From Amoebophrya sp. A120 (Eukaryota; Sar; Dinophyceae; Syndiniales; Amoebophryaceae), in the NCBI GenBank assembly GCA_905178155.1, contig CAJINV010000017.1, positions 124,001 to 188,000 of the forward strand: a stretch of DNA of 64,000 nucleotides. Direction: 5' to 3'. The stretch's first letter is position 1, and every line of letters begins with the position of its first letter. Shown here one piece after another: positions 24,901-36,900 of the stretch. A program made the position numbers and the translations under genes. The notes beneath the pieces were generated by a model. That model was given only the letters and a program-made list of their open reading frames with translations. It made no database searches and was not told the origin of the DNA.

Positions 24901-27900
24901 GTCTTTGGGGACAACAAGATCAAGCTGAAGCCGCCCCTTGAGGAGCTGAAAACGAATTACTACAAGGAAATCAAGCAATTCGTCCAGCTCCCGCAGATGT
25001 TCAAGGGCCTGGAGGGCGCCGGCCACATCTTCGCCTCGGTCACAACGAGAAACCCGGATTCCTTGCTGACGGTTTTTCAAAAAGGCGAGAATCTCTTTTC
25101 CAAAGTCAACGACAAAATCTCCGACGCAAGTGGTGATCCGAGTACTACTTCTGCTAAAGGTGGTAAAGACCCTTCAAAAGTTGTACAAGCAAGACAGTCG
25201 GACCTGAACCTGGGCGAATTCCTGAAGTTCGGGCAGCACTGGGAGCAGACGCAGCTGCTGGTTGAGAAGTTTGACGACACAAAGGAATTCGACTTGAATT
25301 TCAAGTTCATCAAGCAGAAGAAGAAGGAGGTGGAGAAAATCCCGGACGTGATAAAGATTGACTGCTTGAAACTGTCGACGGTCTTGCTGAAATCGACGAT
25401 CGAAGACCAACTGGACAAATTTTCCGACTTATTGATCATCACGTTAAAGAAGCAGGTGAACACGAAGATCAAGGAGAAAATGGACTTTTTCGAGCAAAGC
25501 TTGGAAAAGCTGAACGTCCGCCCCGACTCCGTTTCCGAGCTCGGGCAGGCGCAGGCGGAAGCGGCGAAACTGATCGAAAAACAGGAGGAGGTGAAGAGGG
25601 AGTTGAACGATCTGGAGGACAAAGCGCGGCTCTTGAAGTCCGTGTACTCCCAAGCTTTCAACCAATCGGGCGCGGAGGGGGAGAAGATGGTCTTACTGCA
25701 CGAGAAGTACGACGAATTCGAACTCCGGTTGCAGACATTCGAGACCTTAGCGGCGGAACTGCGGGAGGAGCTGCTGTCGAAAATGACGGACAGGGTCGCG
25801 AACATGAATTTAGAAATCGAGAAGTTCGAGTCTAAGTGGCAAGCCTTGAAACCGAAACTTTCCACGAGTACTGCGAAAACCATCACGTTGGTGGAAGCGC
25901 GGGAAAACGCGGAACAGATGGAGAAATCCTGGCTCATCGAATGGGAGGTGTTGAAGTATCCTGTGTAAAAACGTCCCCACCCCAGAGTTGTCATGCAAAT
26001 GTGCAATGACAGGAACATTTGTAGTGCGGATCTGCATGAGAGGCATTTCCAATCGTGTTTTGGACTTTGTAATGCTGTAAACAGGATGAGAGGCTGGCTT
26101 TCTTATGCGGCTGCCCTTGCTAAACAGCACGACGTTACAGATGGAAACTTGCCATGCAAAACTCCCAAAAAATGGAGATTTGTGTTGCAGATTTACTAAG
26201 TTGTCAATTGACCATGGGGTGGGGACGTTTTTACACAGGATATGAAGACGGAACTCGATCAGCTGTTATCCGATTGTCGGGACTTCGGATTACCAAAACC
26301 CGATTTGATCGACTACGAACCGCTGGAAAAGGATTTGACGAAGCAGCAGGCCTCCTGGAGTATGCACTGCAAAAGTATCGTACAAGTATAAATTGGAATT
26401 GCATTACAAATTTTCCCAAGAACAAAAATGCAATTTGTCATGCTATTTCACGTAGAAAGTTGGATTTGTCATGCATATCTGCAATCAGTACGAGTGGGAT
26501 ACTTTTGCACAGGATATGGAGTCTGTTCCAGCAATTCATCGAGGAAGTGGACGAGTTATCGAAGCAGTTGTGGTATCAAATGTACAAATGTCTGGGTCTG
26601 GAAAAATGCAACTTGTGATGCTGCATTTGGATTCCAAAGAAACCTGTACTGCATGAGCAGCAAAATGAGTGTATTTTTTGCTTCGGGGAGAGGGCATTTG
26701 TCATGCGGACTAGGCATCAAGAAGCCCAGGAAAAATCTGTGATGCCAGGGCATGCGTCGCAGACATTACGACTCATGAAAAACCGCATGACAAGTTTCAG
26801 AATCCTCCAGACCCAGACACTTTTGCAATCCATATGTGGATCGAATTTCGCCCGAGGTTGTTCAAATTCCCGGATTTGTGCATCGCCTGGGAAACGAAGC
26901 TGCGCGAGATCATGGCGGTGGGTGGCATAAAGGAACAAACAGTTTCTGATCATACTGCAACCGCGAAGGAGAAGGACAAAGACACCACAGCTGCGACCAC
27001 CGCCGCAGGAAGTGGTGCAAGCAATAAGCAGCCGAAACTGATTCCCATCGACAATGCGGTGATTGCGATTCTCGCCGAGCAGATTTCGAAACTGCGGCAA
27101 GCCCACTCCGTGCTGAAATCCATGACGGGCGAGGCCTTCGAGAAGGAGCACTGGCGGTTGCTGTTTCAAATGCTACACTTAGATAGCACGATTAGCATAA
27201 ACAACGTGCAGGTTTTTCACTTCATACAAAAACTCGAATTAATGCTCCAGAACGAGGCGAAGATCAAGGAACTCGCGGCGCGCGCACTGGGCGAGGTGAC
27301 CATTCGCGAGGCTTTGATGGAAATCACGTCCTGGTTAGAGCTGACCGTTTTCGAATTCACGTTTCACACCACGAATGACGGCTCGAATTTCCAAGTGCCC
27401 CTGGTGAAGGAGTGGAAAGACCTACTCTCCGCGGTGTCCGACAAACAGGCCCTGTGCAACAGCTTGAAGGACAGCCGGTACTTCGCGAGCTTCAAGGACC
27501 AGACGGAGTCGTACTCGGAAAAGCTGGCTTTGCTCGACCAGACGTTGCTTCTGATGAACAAGGTGCAGCGGAAATACGTGTATCTCGAGCCGATTTTCGC
27601 CCGGGGGGCTTTGCCGAAGGAACGGGAACGGTTCGAGCGGGTGAACCGCGATTACAAGCAGATGATGAAGAACTTCCACCAGGCGAAGAAAGTGCAGTAT
27701 ATCTGCCAAATCCGCGGGATAGCGGAACAATTCATCTCCTTACAGGATCAGTTGGACCGGTGTCAGAAGGCTTTGAACACGTACTTGGAGGAAAAGCGGC
27801 AGTTTTTCCCGCGCCTGTACTTCCTCGGGGACGAAGATTTACTGGAAATTCTCGGCCAGAGCTCCAACCCGGCCGTGATCCAAACGCATCTGAAAAAGCT

Positions 27901-30900
27901 GTTCATGGGGATCCACAGTGTCGAGTTCGAACCGAAGACGAAGCGGATTTTGTGCATGAAAAGCTCCCTGAATGAGGTTGTGGAGCTGGTCAACCCCATC
28001 GCGGTGCTGCAGGACGGGAATAACAGTTTCGACGATGACGGGAGGAAAAACGACCCGCGGCCGGTGGAGCAGTGGCTGTCGGAACTCGCCGCGCAGATGG
28101 TGAAAACTTTGTCGACGAACCTGAACAAGTGCCTGCAGAACGGAAACGACTTAAACCTCGGGAAGTTCCCGTCGCAAATCCTCAACCTCTCCGGGGAGAT
28201 TTTGTTCACGAACCAGTGCGAGAATGCGATCCAGACGAGGCAAATTCCGCAACTGCAGCAGAAACTGATGCAGGATTTGCAGCAGTTGACCAGTTTAAAA
28301 GCGCAGAAAGCGAAGGACGTTTTGCAACAAGCGAAGTTGAAGGCGTTAATTCTCGACGTGATTCATCAGAGAACGGTTTTGGACGACATTGTGAACTGCC
28401 ACAGTCTCCACGACTGGCCGTGGTACCGGCAGCTGAAGTACTACAATCTGAGCACGAAGACGGAAGCGCGGATGCTCGAAGCGAAGCAGAACTACACCTT
28501 TGAGTACCAAGGGAATTTTCCGAAACTCGTCCACACGCCTTTAATATCCACAGAAAAAAACCCATCCACATCCATTTTTTGCATGACAAGCAAAGGAATT
28601 TATGCGTGTTCTGCATGACAAATTGTATGTGGATGGGTTTTTTTCCGTGGATATTTAACGGACAAATGCTACTTGACCATGATGCACGGCATGCATCTCG
28701 GGTACGGGGGGAACCCCTATGGGCCGGCGGGCACCGGGAAAACAGAATCGGTCAAGGCTCTCGGGGCGCAACTGGGCCGGCAGGTTTTGGTTTTCAACTG
28801 CGACGAGGGAATCGACTACCAAGCGATGGCGAGAATCTTCATCGGATTAGTCCGCTGCGGCGCTTGGGGGTGCTTCGACGAGTTTAATCGATTGCTGGAG
28901 GAACAAATGTCGGCGATCTCGCAATTGATCCAAATCATTCAGCACGGGATCAAGTCGAGTCAGAAGGAGATCTGTTTCAACGAGAAAGAGCAGACGAAAA
29001 TCCCTTTGAATCTCAACGCCGGAGTTTTTATCACGTTGAACCCGGCGGTAAAGGGCTACGGGGGCAGGCAGAAACTACCCGACAACTTGAAGCAGCTTTT
29101 TCGGCCCGTCGCGATGTCCGCTCCGGATAACGAAATCATCGCGGAAGTTCTACTGTTTTCCGAAGGCTACACCTCCGCACACAAACTGGCGAAGAAAATT
29201 GTTTCGCTGTTTCTCCTCTCAAAGCAACTTTTGTCTCCCCAGCAACACTACGATTGGGGGTTGCGGGCGCTGAAGACGGTATTGACGCTCGCTGGGAGAA
29301 GTCTCTACGAGGAACGGAACAGCAACACTAGTGGAACAGCAGCGAATCTGGATGCGGATGGCTTCGAGGCACTGATTCTGTTGAAAGCGACGCGGATGAA
29401 CACGTTGTCAAAATTGACTTACGCGGATGCGAAGCGATTCGAGGATTTGTGTAAGGACGTCTTCCCGCAGATTTCGGTGAAAGACATGGAGTACAAGGAG
29501 CTGGAGGAATACATCCGGATTTCTTTGAAGGAGCTGAAACTCAACGTGATCGAGTCGCAGATCACCAAAATGCTGCAGTTCCACGAGGCCTGTCAGCAGC
29601 GGATGGGCGTCGGCATCGTCGGCCCGTCCGGGTGCGGGAAATCCACGATTTGGCAGGTTTTGGCCCACGCGTACAACACGATGGCGACTTCATCTTCTGG
29701 TGGGGGTAGTAAAACTTCCTCGTCCTCCACGAAGATGGAAATCCACATCATGAACCCGAAGTCCATGCCCAGAAAGCAGCTACTCGGATACATGAACTTG
29801 GACACTCGGGAGTGGTTCGACGGAGTTCTAACCGTTTCGGCGAGGAATGTCGTGAAGTCGGCCGACAACACGTCTGGCACTTCTAGCAGCTCTGGAAATA
29901 GTGGCTCTGGCGGTGACAGCGGCACCACATCTTCCGGGACAAGTTCTGGTGGAGCAGGAGACCAAACGTTGTTAAACACCCGCTCCTGGATCATTTGCGA
30001 TGGCGACATCGATCCGGAGTGGGTGGAATCTCTGAACTCCGTCTTGGATGACAACCGGTTGCTCACTTTGCCCAACGGGGAGCGAATCCAATTTGGCTCG
30101 AATGTGAATTTCATCTTTGAAACGCACTCTTTACTCTACGCATCCCCCGCGACAGTCACCCGGATGGGGATGATCTTCCTCAGTGAGGAAGATGTGGACG
30201 TGAAGCGGTTATTGAAATCTTGGATCATGTCGAAACCGGAGTTTCTGCAGTATCAAATGTAAAAAAAATGTCTGGGTCTGGAAGATTGCAACTTGTCATG
30301 CTGTTTTTGGACTCTAAAAAAATTTGCATTGCATGAACAGCAAGAGGGGTATAATTTGTGCTACACGGACAGGGCATTTCTCATCCGGAAGGTGCATCAG
30401 GAAGCCCTCTAAAAGTCTGCGATGCTAAGTCATGCATTACAGGCATCATGGGTCATGAGAAATATGCATGACAAATCTTGCATTCTTCCAGACCCAGACA
30501 CTTTTGCATTTGATATGCAGGCGAAGCTCGATTCCTGGTTCGAGAAAATCTTCTTCAAGGCCTTCAATTGGATCTTTGGAGCAGGAGGTGCTAGCACTGG
30601 ATCTGGTGTCACACCACCACCAGCGAAAAAACTGGCAATTGACACGACGATGTTCGGCATGGTCAGGAACGTGTTGGGGAATTTACCCTGCAAGCAGAAT
30701 CCGATCACAAACAAGTTCCCGGAAATCACCGAAGGGCAATTCGTTTTAGCCGTGATTCACGGATTTGGGTGCAACTTGAACTTTGAGGACAGACAAGAGT
30801 TCGCACGACAGGTCTTCGAGTGGAGCGGGAATCGGTTACCGGACCCGTCTGACCCGCTGAATGCAGCGGTGGAGGTGGCGGAAGACGGGAAAGCTGGCGG

Positions 30901-33900
30901 CGGGCATATCACGACGATCGCCGGAGCAAGTAGCAGCTTCGGAATAAACGCGGGGTTTGGTGGACAAGAAGCAGCACCAGCGTCCTCCGATGACGAACTG
31001 GTCCCGACCAAGACCGTGCAGAAGCAGCTGCAACTCTTCTACACGTGGCTCGAGGATGAGCAGCCGATCATTCTTCAAGGGCCGGAGGGCTGTGGGAAGA
31101 ACATGCTGCTGCGGTACTGCGTGTCCAAAGTGTCTGAGAAGCTGCAACAAGTCATCAACATCGCGGTGGTCCACTGCAACGGACAGACGTCCAGCATCCA
31201 CGTGCTGCAGAAGTTGCGGCAGTTTTGCGCGGTGGTCACGTCCGGGACCACCGGGAAGATTTACCGGCCGCGGTCGGGCAGGAGGCTGATTCTGTACTTG
31301 AAGGACATCAACTTACCCAAGCCGGACAAGTACAGCACCAGTCAAATCATCGCCTTTCTCCAGCAGGTCTGCATGCACAAGGGGTTTTACGACGAGGATC
31401 TGGAATTCGTCACTTTGGAAAACGTCCAGATCGTCTGCTCCATGGCACCGTGCTCCACGTCCGGCAGGCATCACGTGTCCACCCGGTTCACCGCGAACGT
31501 GCGGATTGCGCACTTATTCTACCCGGATAAGGAGGAATTGGTGGAGATTTGCGCGGAGCTGCTGAAGAGGAATTTCAACAACTTGTCCGATAATACTGCT
31601 TCTGCGACGATTATGGACAGCGCATTTTCGACGATTCTTGCAACCGCGATGGTGGAACTTTACACCCAAATCCGGGAGAAATTCACGGTGGATTTGTACG
31701 AGCACTACGTGTTTTCACCGAGGGATTTGACGCTGTGCGTCCAGCAGTTGGTCCGCTATTTGCCGGAAGATCAGGATTTGTCACAGGTTGATGGCAACGA
31801 GCTAAAGAAACACTTAGTCGAGGCATTTCAAAACGAAGCGAGACACATCTTCCGGGACCGGCTGGTTAAGGACGATCAGGTGAACTTCGACCACATGCTG
31901 AGTAACGTCTGTTTCCAGGCGTTCAGCCACGGGAATCTGCTGTCGAACCAGAAAAGCAGTTCAAATCCGAACCAAAAGCAGCTCTACACGTCGTTATTGA
32001 CTCGCGTCGGTGGCTCGAATTTCGCATCCTGCACGGGCGTGCTGAGCAAGATCGAGAATAGCAAGGATTACCTGTCGCTTTTGAAGGATGGGCTCACAGT
32101 GTATGAACGGGAGATCAAGCAACTGAACATCGAATTGTTCCCCGAGGTGATTGAAAATCTCTCGAAACTAGATCGCGTCTTGGCCAGTAAACAGAAAAAC
32201 GACCTGTTTCTCATCGGCCGCGCGGGGGTTGGGAGGAGATCGCTAATCTACTTAATGGGCCATCTCCAGTGCATGAACGTCTTTTCCCCGCAACTATCGA
32301 CGAGGTACGGGAAGAAGGAGTGGGCGCGGGACTTGAAGCAGGTCATGCAGTCCACGGGGATTGAGAAGCAGGAAACGATCTTTTTCATCGAGGACCACCA
32401 TTTGCAGGCGGGCGAAGATTTTATGGTGGAGACGCTGAACAGTTTATTGTCCGCGGGAGAGGTTCCCGGTTTGTACACCGCGGAAGAATTGGAACCGTTG
32501 CTCAATCCACTAAAGCAAGAATTCGCGGAAAAGCAGGACAGCAACAGCAATTCCGGTGCCGCTGGGAACGCGATGCCGAAAACGCTTTTCGAGTACTTCG
32601 TCCAGGAAGTTAGGCTTCATTTGCGGGTCGTGCTCTCTATGGACTTCACGCACCCGCACTTCCGCGCGAACTGCGCCAGCAATCCGGCGTTGTTTAAGGA
32701 CTGCGCCGTCATTTGGATGGACGAGTGGACGGAAGAAGGGAAGGAGTTTGTGTGCAACGCGCGGATGCAAGAATTTCTCGGCGACGTCTTGGTTTCGGGG
32801 AAAAAGATGAAGGAGCAAACTGCGAAAAAGGGAGAGATCGACTTCGGGAATTCGGGGAATAAGCAAGTGGCGCCGAGTGACCAGTCGATCGTCCCGGCGC
32901 TGGCGCAGTTCGCGCGGAAGGTGCACAACGCGCAGCTGAAGTTCGGCGCGACGCCGAAAGCGTTGGTGACTTTGCTCCAAAATTGCTACAGCATCTACCA
33001 GAAGAAAATCGCGAGTTCCAGTGGGAAGAAGGAGCATCTGGAGAAGGGTTTGAAGAAGCTCCAAGAGGTCTATCAAACGGTTGAAACGCTGCAGGAAGAC
33101 GCCGTGACGAAGCAAATCACCTTGCAAGAGAAGCAGTTACAAGCCCAGCAGGCGTTGGAGAAGATCCGACGGGCGATGGGGCGGGCGGCGGAGCGGAAAC
33201 AGGAAGTCACCGAGTTGGAGAAACTCACCTCGCAGGACGAGAGTGTGAACAAGGAGGAGAAGGCGAAAATCGAGGAGGAGCTGTCGCAGATTAAGCCAAT
33301 TTTAGACGCGGCGAAGAAAGCCGTGGGAAGTATCAAGCAAGACCACTTGAGCGAAATCCGGTCGCTGAAGATGCCCCCAGAGCCGATTCACGACGTGCTG
33401 CAGGGGGTTTTAAGGATCATGGGCAACTACGACGCCAGTTGGGGGAGCATGAAAAAGTATCAGTCTTTCTGCTTCTGCTTCTCTGATTCTACTTTTACGA
33501 TGAATACGAACTACGTGCATACTAGTTACACACATTATTTCGCACCCTGATTGCGCCGGCACCGCAATGCGAATGCTTATAGAAGTTTTTGAGACCACCT
33601 TGCAAGATGTTCACGATCACACACGACATCACCAGGTTCCTCACCGGCGCGGGCATGATCCAAAAAATCTTGAATTTCAATGTGCGCAACATCACCCCGG
33701 AGATCCGGCGCGACGTGGAGAAACTGGTGAACGAGAAAGCCAACAGCTACGACCCGCAGGTCATCTACCGCGTCTCCGTCGCCGCGGCGCCCCTCGCCAA
33801 GTGGGTGGTCGCGAGCCTGAAGTACGCGAGTGTGTTGGAAAGAATCGCCCCGATGGAAACGAAGTTACAGCAGGCCACCGACGCCCTGTCCTCCGTGCAG

Positions 33901-36900
33901 TCCCGGCTGTTCGAGTGCCGGGACCAGCTCGCGCAGATCGACCAGGAAGTCGCGGACTTGCAGAACGAGTTCGAGTATCCTGTGCAAAAGTATCGTACTC
34001 GTATAAGTCCAGTGCAGGTCTTGCATTACAAATCTTGTTCCCAAGGCAAATCTGCATTACAAATTTTATTTCTCATGCTGAGGAAATTTGTAATGCATTT
34101 ATATATACGACGAGCGCGATACTTGTTTTGCAGTTCATATCGAGCAACGCACCCAGGAAGCAACGGTGTTACAGATGGACCTGGACCAGGCGCAGAAAAC
34201 GCTGCAGAAGGCGAATATGGATGTGTCAGGATTGAAATCGCCAAAGTTGAAACGATTTGCCATGCATAAAATGGATCCCTGTTGGCGCCTAGTTTTCAAG
34301 TGGCGCATGACAAATTTGGGTAGAGCCGCAATCCAGTTTGTAATGCTGTTTGGGTAAGGAAGACGCCTTTTGTCATGCTACTCCAGCAGCTCTATTGCTA
34401 CCCCTCAACAGGCTTACAATCAGCCTCCCTTGCCTAGTCTGCAAGACAGGCATTTTGTGGGTTGCGTTTTATGCATCACAAACTATTTCAACTTTGACGA
34501 TTTCAATCCTGACGCTTCCATAGCGAAGTCTTTGATCGGAAAATTGTCCGGCGAGAAGGACCGGTGGTCGCAACAAGTGTCGGAGATCAAGAAAAACGCG
34601 AGACAGTTGCCGATCCACAGTCTGCTCGCCGCGGCCGCGATCACCTATTTGGGCAGCTTTTCGGAAGACGTGCGAGAGGCGTGTCAGCGCACGTGGCTGT
34701 CTGACAGCAACCAGGAATTTTCGTTTCTGAGGTTTATGGCGACGGAATCGGAGCTCTTAACTTGGAAGCAGTTGGGGCTCCCGGGGGACCAATTGTCGCA
34801 GGAAAACGGAGTGTTGATCCAGAACGCAGTACGGGTTCCGTTCATCGTGGATCCGAACACGCAGGCGGTGGTGTGGTTGGAGAATTATTTGAACTCAGAT
34901 AGCAGTTCTGGTGCGAACAAATCGTCGGCAACAACATCCTCACGTGGCTCGCAGTCCTCCGTAGAGGTCTGTTTGCAGCAGGACCCAAAGATTCTGACCA
35001 AGTTGGAACTGGGAGTCCGGTTCGGAAAAACGTTGATTCTGAAGGAGGTCGAAACCGTCCCCGCGGTGCTTTTCCCCGTGCTGCGGGAGGAGTTTACGAA
35101 GCAGGGGCCGAGGCTGGTCGTGCAGGTTGGGGAGAGGAGTTGCGACTACAACGAGTCGTTTAAACTGTTTCTCTGCACGCGGGCGTCTAATGCGTATTTA
35201 CCGCCGAACGCGAAGGACCTCGTGACGCAAATCAACTTTTCCGTGACCAGAGCGGGGTTGGAAGGGCAACTGTTGAACGTGACTCTGGCGCATGAGAAGC
35301 CAGAACTGGAATCCAGGAAATCAGAGCTACTTCAGAGGGAGGAGGCGTTGAAGGTTTCCTTGGAGGAGTTGGAAACGTTACTTCTCGAGCAGCTGGCCGA
35401 CAGCAGCGGGAATTTGCTGGAAAACGAGAATTTGATCCAGTCCTTGGAGCAGACGAAGCAATCCGCGAACGGGATTAAGGAATCTCTCGAGGAGTCGACG
35501 GTCTTACAGAAGGACTTGGACGACCAGCGGAACGCGTACCGACCGTTGGCGGTGCTAGGGTCGAAATTGTTCATTTTGTTGAAGGACTTCAACACGATTG
35601 GGCACATGTACCGGTTTTCGCTGGAATTCTTCATCGAGATCTTCAACCAAGTTTTGGGTTCCATCAGCAGCAACTACGGGGGCCAGAACCGAAATTTGAA
35701 CCCGCAGCAAGTTTCGAGCAAAATTCGGGAGTTGGAGCGAGCTCTGCAGGTTGAAGTTTTGCACAGATGCAGCAGGTCGGTCTTCAAAGCAGACAGGCTG
35801 ACGTTTGGAGTCCACTTGGTGAACGGCATTTACGCGACAACAGGCGCTGCGAGTAAAGGGGGGTCTGGTGCGGCTGGGGGTCAGGGCGGAACCAGCCCAC
35901 AGGAAATCATCTTCCAGGAAAACGAGTGGGAGTTCTTTCTCGGGTCGTTCATCCCGCAGCAGAAATCCAATCTTCCCCCGATCAACTGGTGCCCGGCGGA
36001 GCGGGAAGAGGCCCTGAGCAAACTGCGTTCCGCGTTTCCGAAATACGAGGACAACTGGGGCTTGCAGCAGAATTCGAACAGTTGGCTCCAGTGGTGCCAG
36101 TCGGACAAGGCGGAGGAGCAGTTTCCGTCCGAGTCCTTCCCGCGCATGTCCGCGTGGCAGCGGGTTTTGCTCCTCCAAGCCGTCCGGCCGGACCGATTAG
36201 AGTCCGGGCTGACGAAGTTCTGCGCGGATATGTTGATTGCGAACTACGGCGGGAAACTCGGGTCGGAGCACTCGTTATCGCCGCCGCCTTTATCGCTGCA
36301 GAAATTAGTCGCGGAGGAACTGACCACGCCGGAAAAGTACGTTTTGTTCTTGACCACGACGGGCGCGGACCCATCGGTCGAGCTGGAAGAGTTCGCGACC
36401 GCGCATCTGGAAAAAGTGAATCTGCAGGCCGGCAACACGACGAATTTTGCGTTCCGCGAAATGGCGATGGGCGGGGGACAAAACGAAGAGGCACTGGAGA
36501 TGTTGAGAAGTTGCGCGAAGCACGGGGATTGGTTGTTGTTGAAGAATTTGCACTTGGTGATTTCGTGGCTACCGCAATTGGAGAAAGAGCTGAAGCAAAT
36601 CGCGTCTTCTTCCAACAACAACACTTCTGATCAGGAACCTCTGTGTCACAGCAACTTCCGGTGTTTTCTGACAACGGAAGTCCACCAGAAATTCCCGACC
36701 ATTCTCCTCGAATCCAGTCTGAAAATTACCTACGAAGCGCCCCCGGGGGTGAAGAAAAATCTGCAGCGGACCTTCGAATCTTGGACCCCGGAGTACTTCG
36801 ACGGGCAAGCGGTATTGCGGGTGAACGACCAAGTTCTGCGAAGCCAAATTCTCTTCCTCTGCGCGCACTTCCACGCCATCGTCCAGGAAAGGAGAACGTA

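Noticed and set aside
25077-26018. Long reverse-strand ORF (313 codons) and similar minus-strand ORFs opposite the dynein, protease and CNOT1 genes
   Set aside because: These are shadows of GC-rich coding sequence on the + strand with no family likeness.
33457-33582. Alternative acceptor TTATAG for the DYNC2H1 intron at 33457
   Set aside because: It shifts frame and meets a stop at once. The acceptor ACCAG at 33631-33635 gives SMKKFLTGAGM, which agrees with dynein-2.
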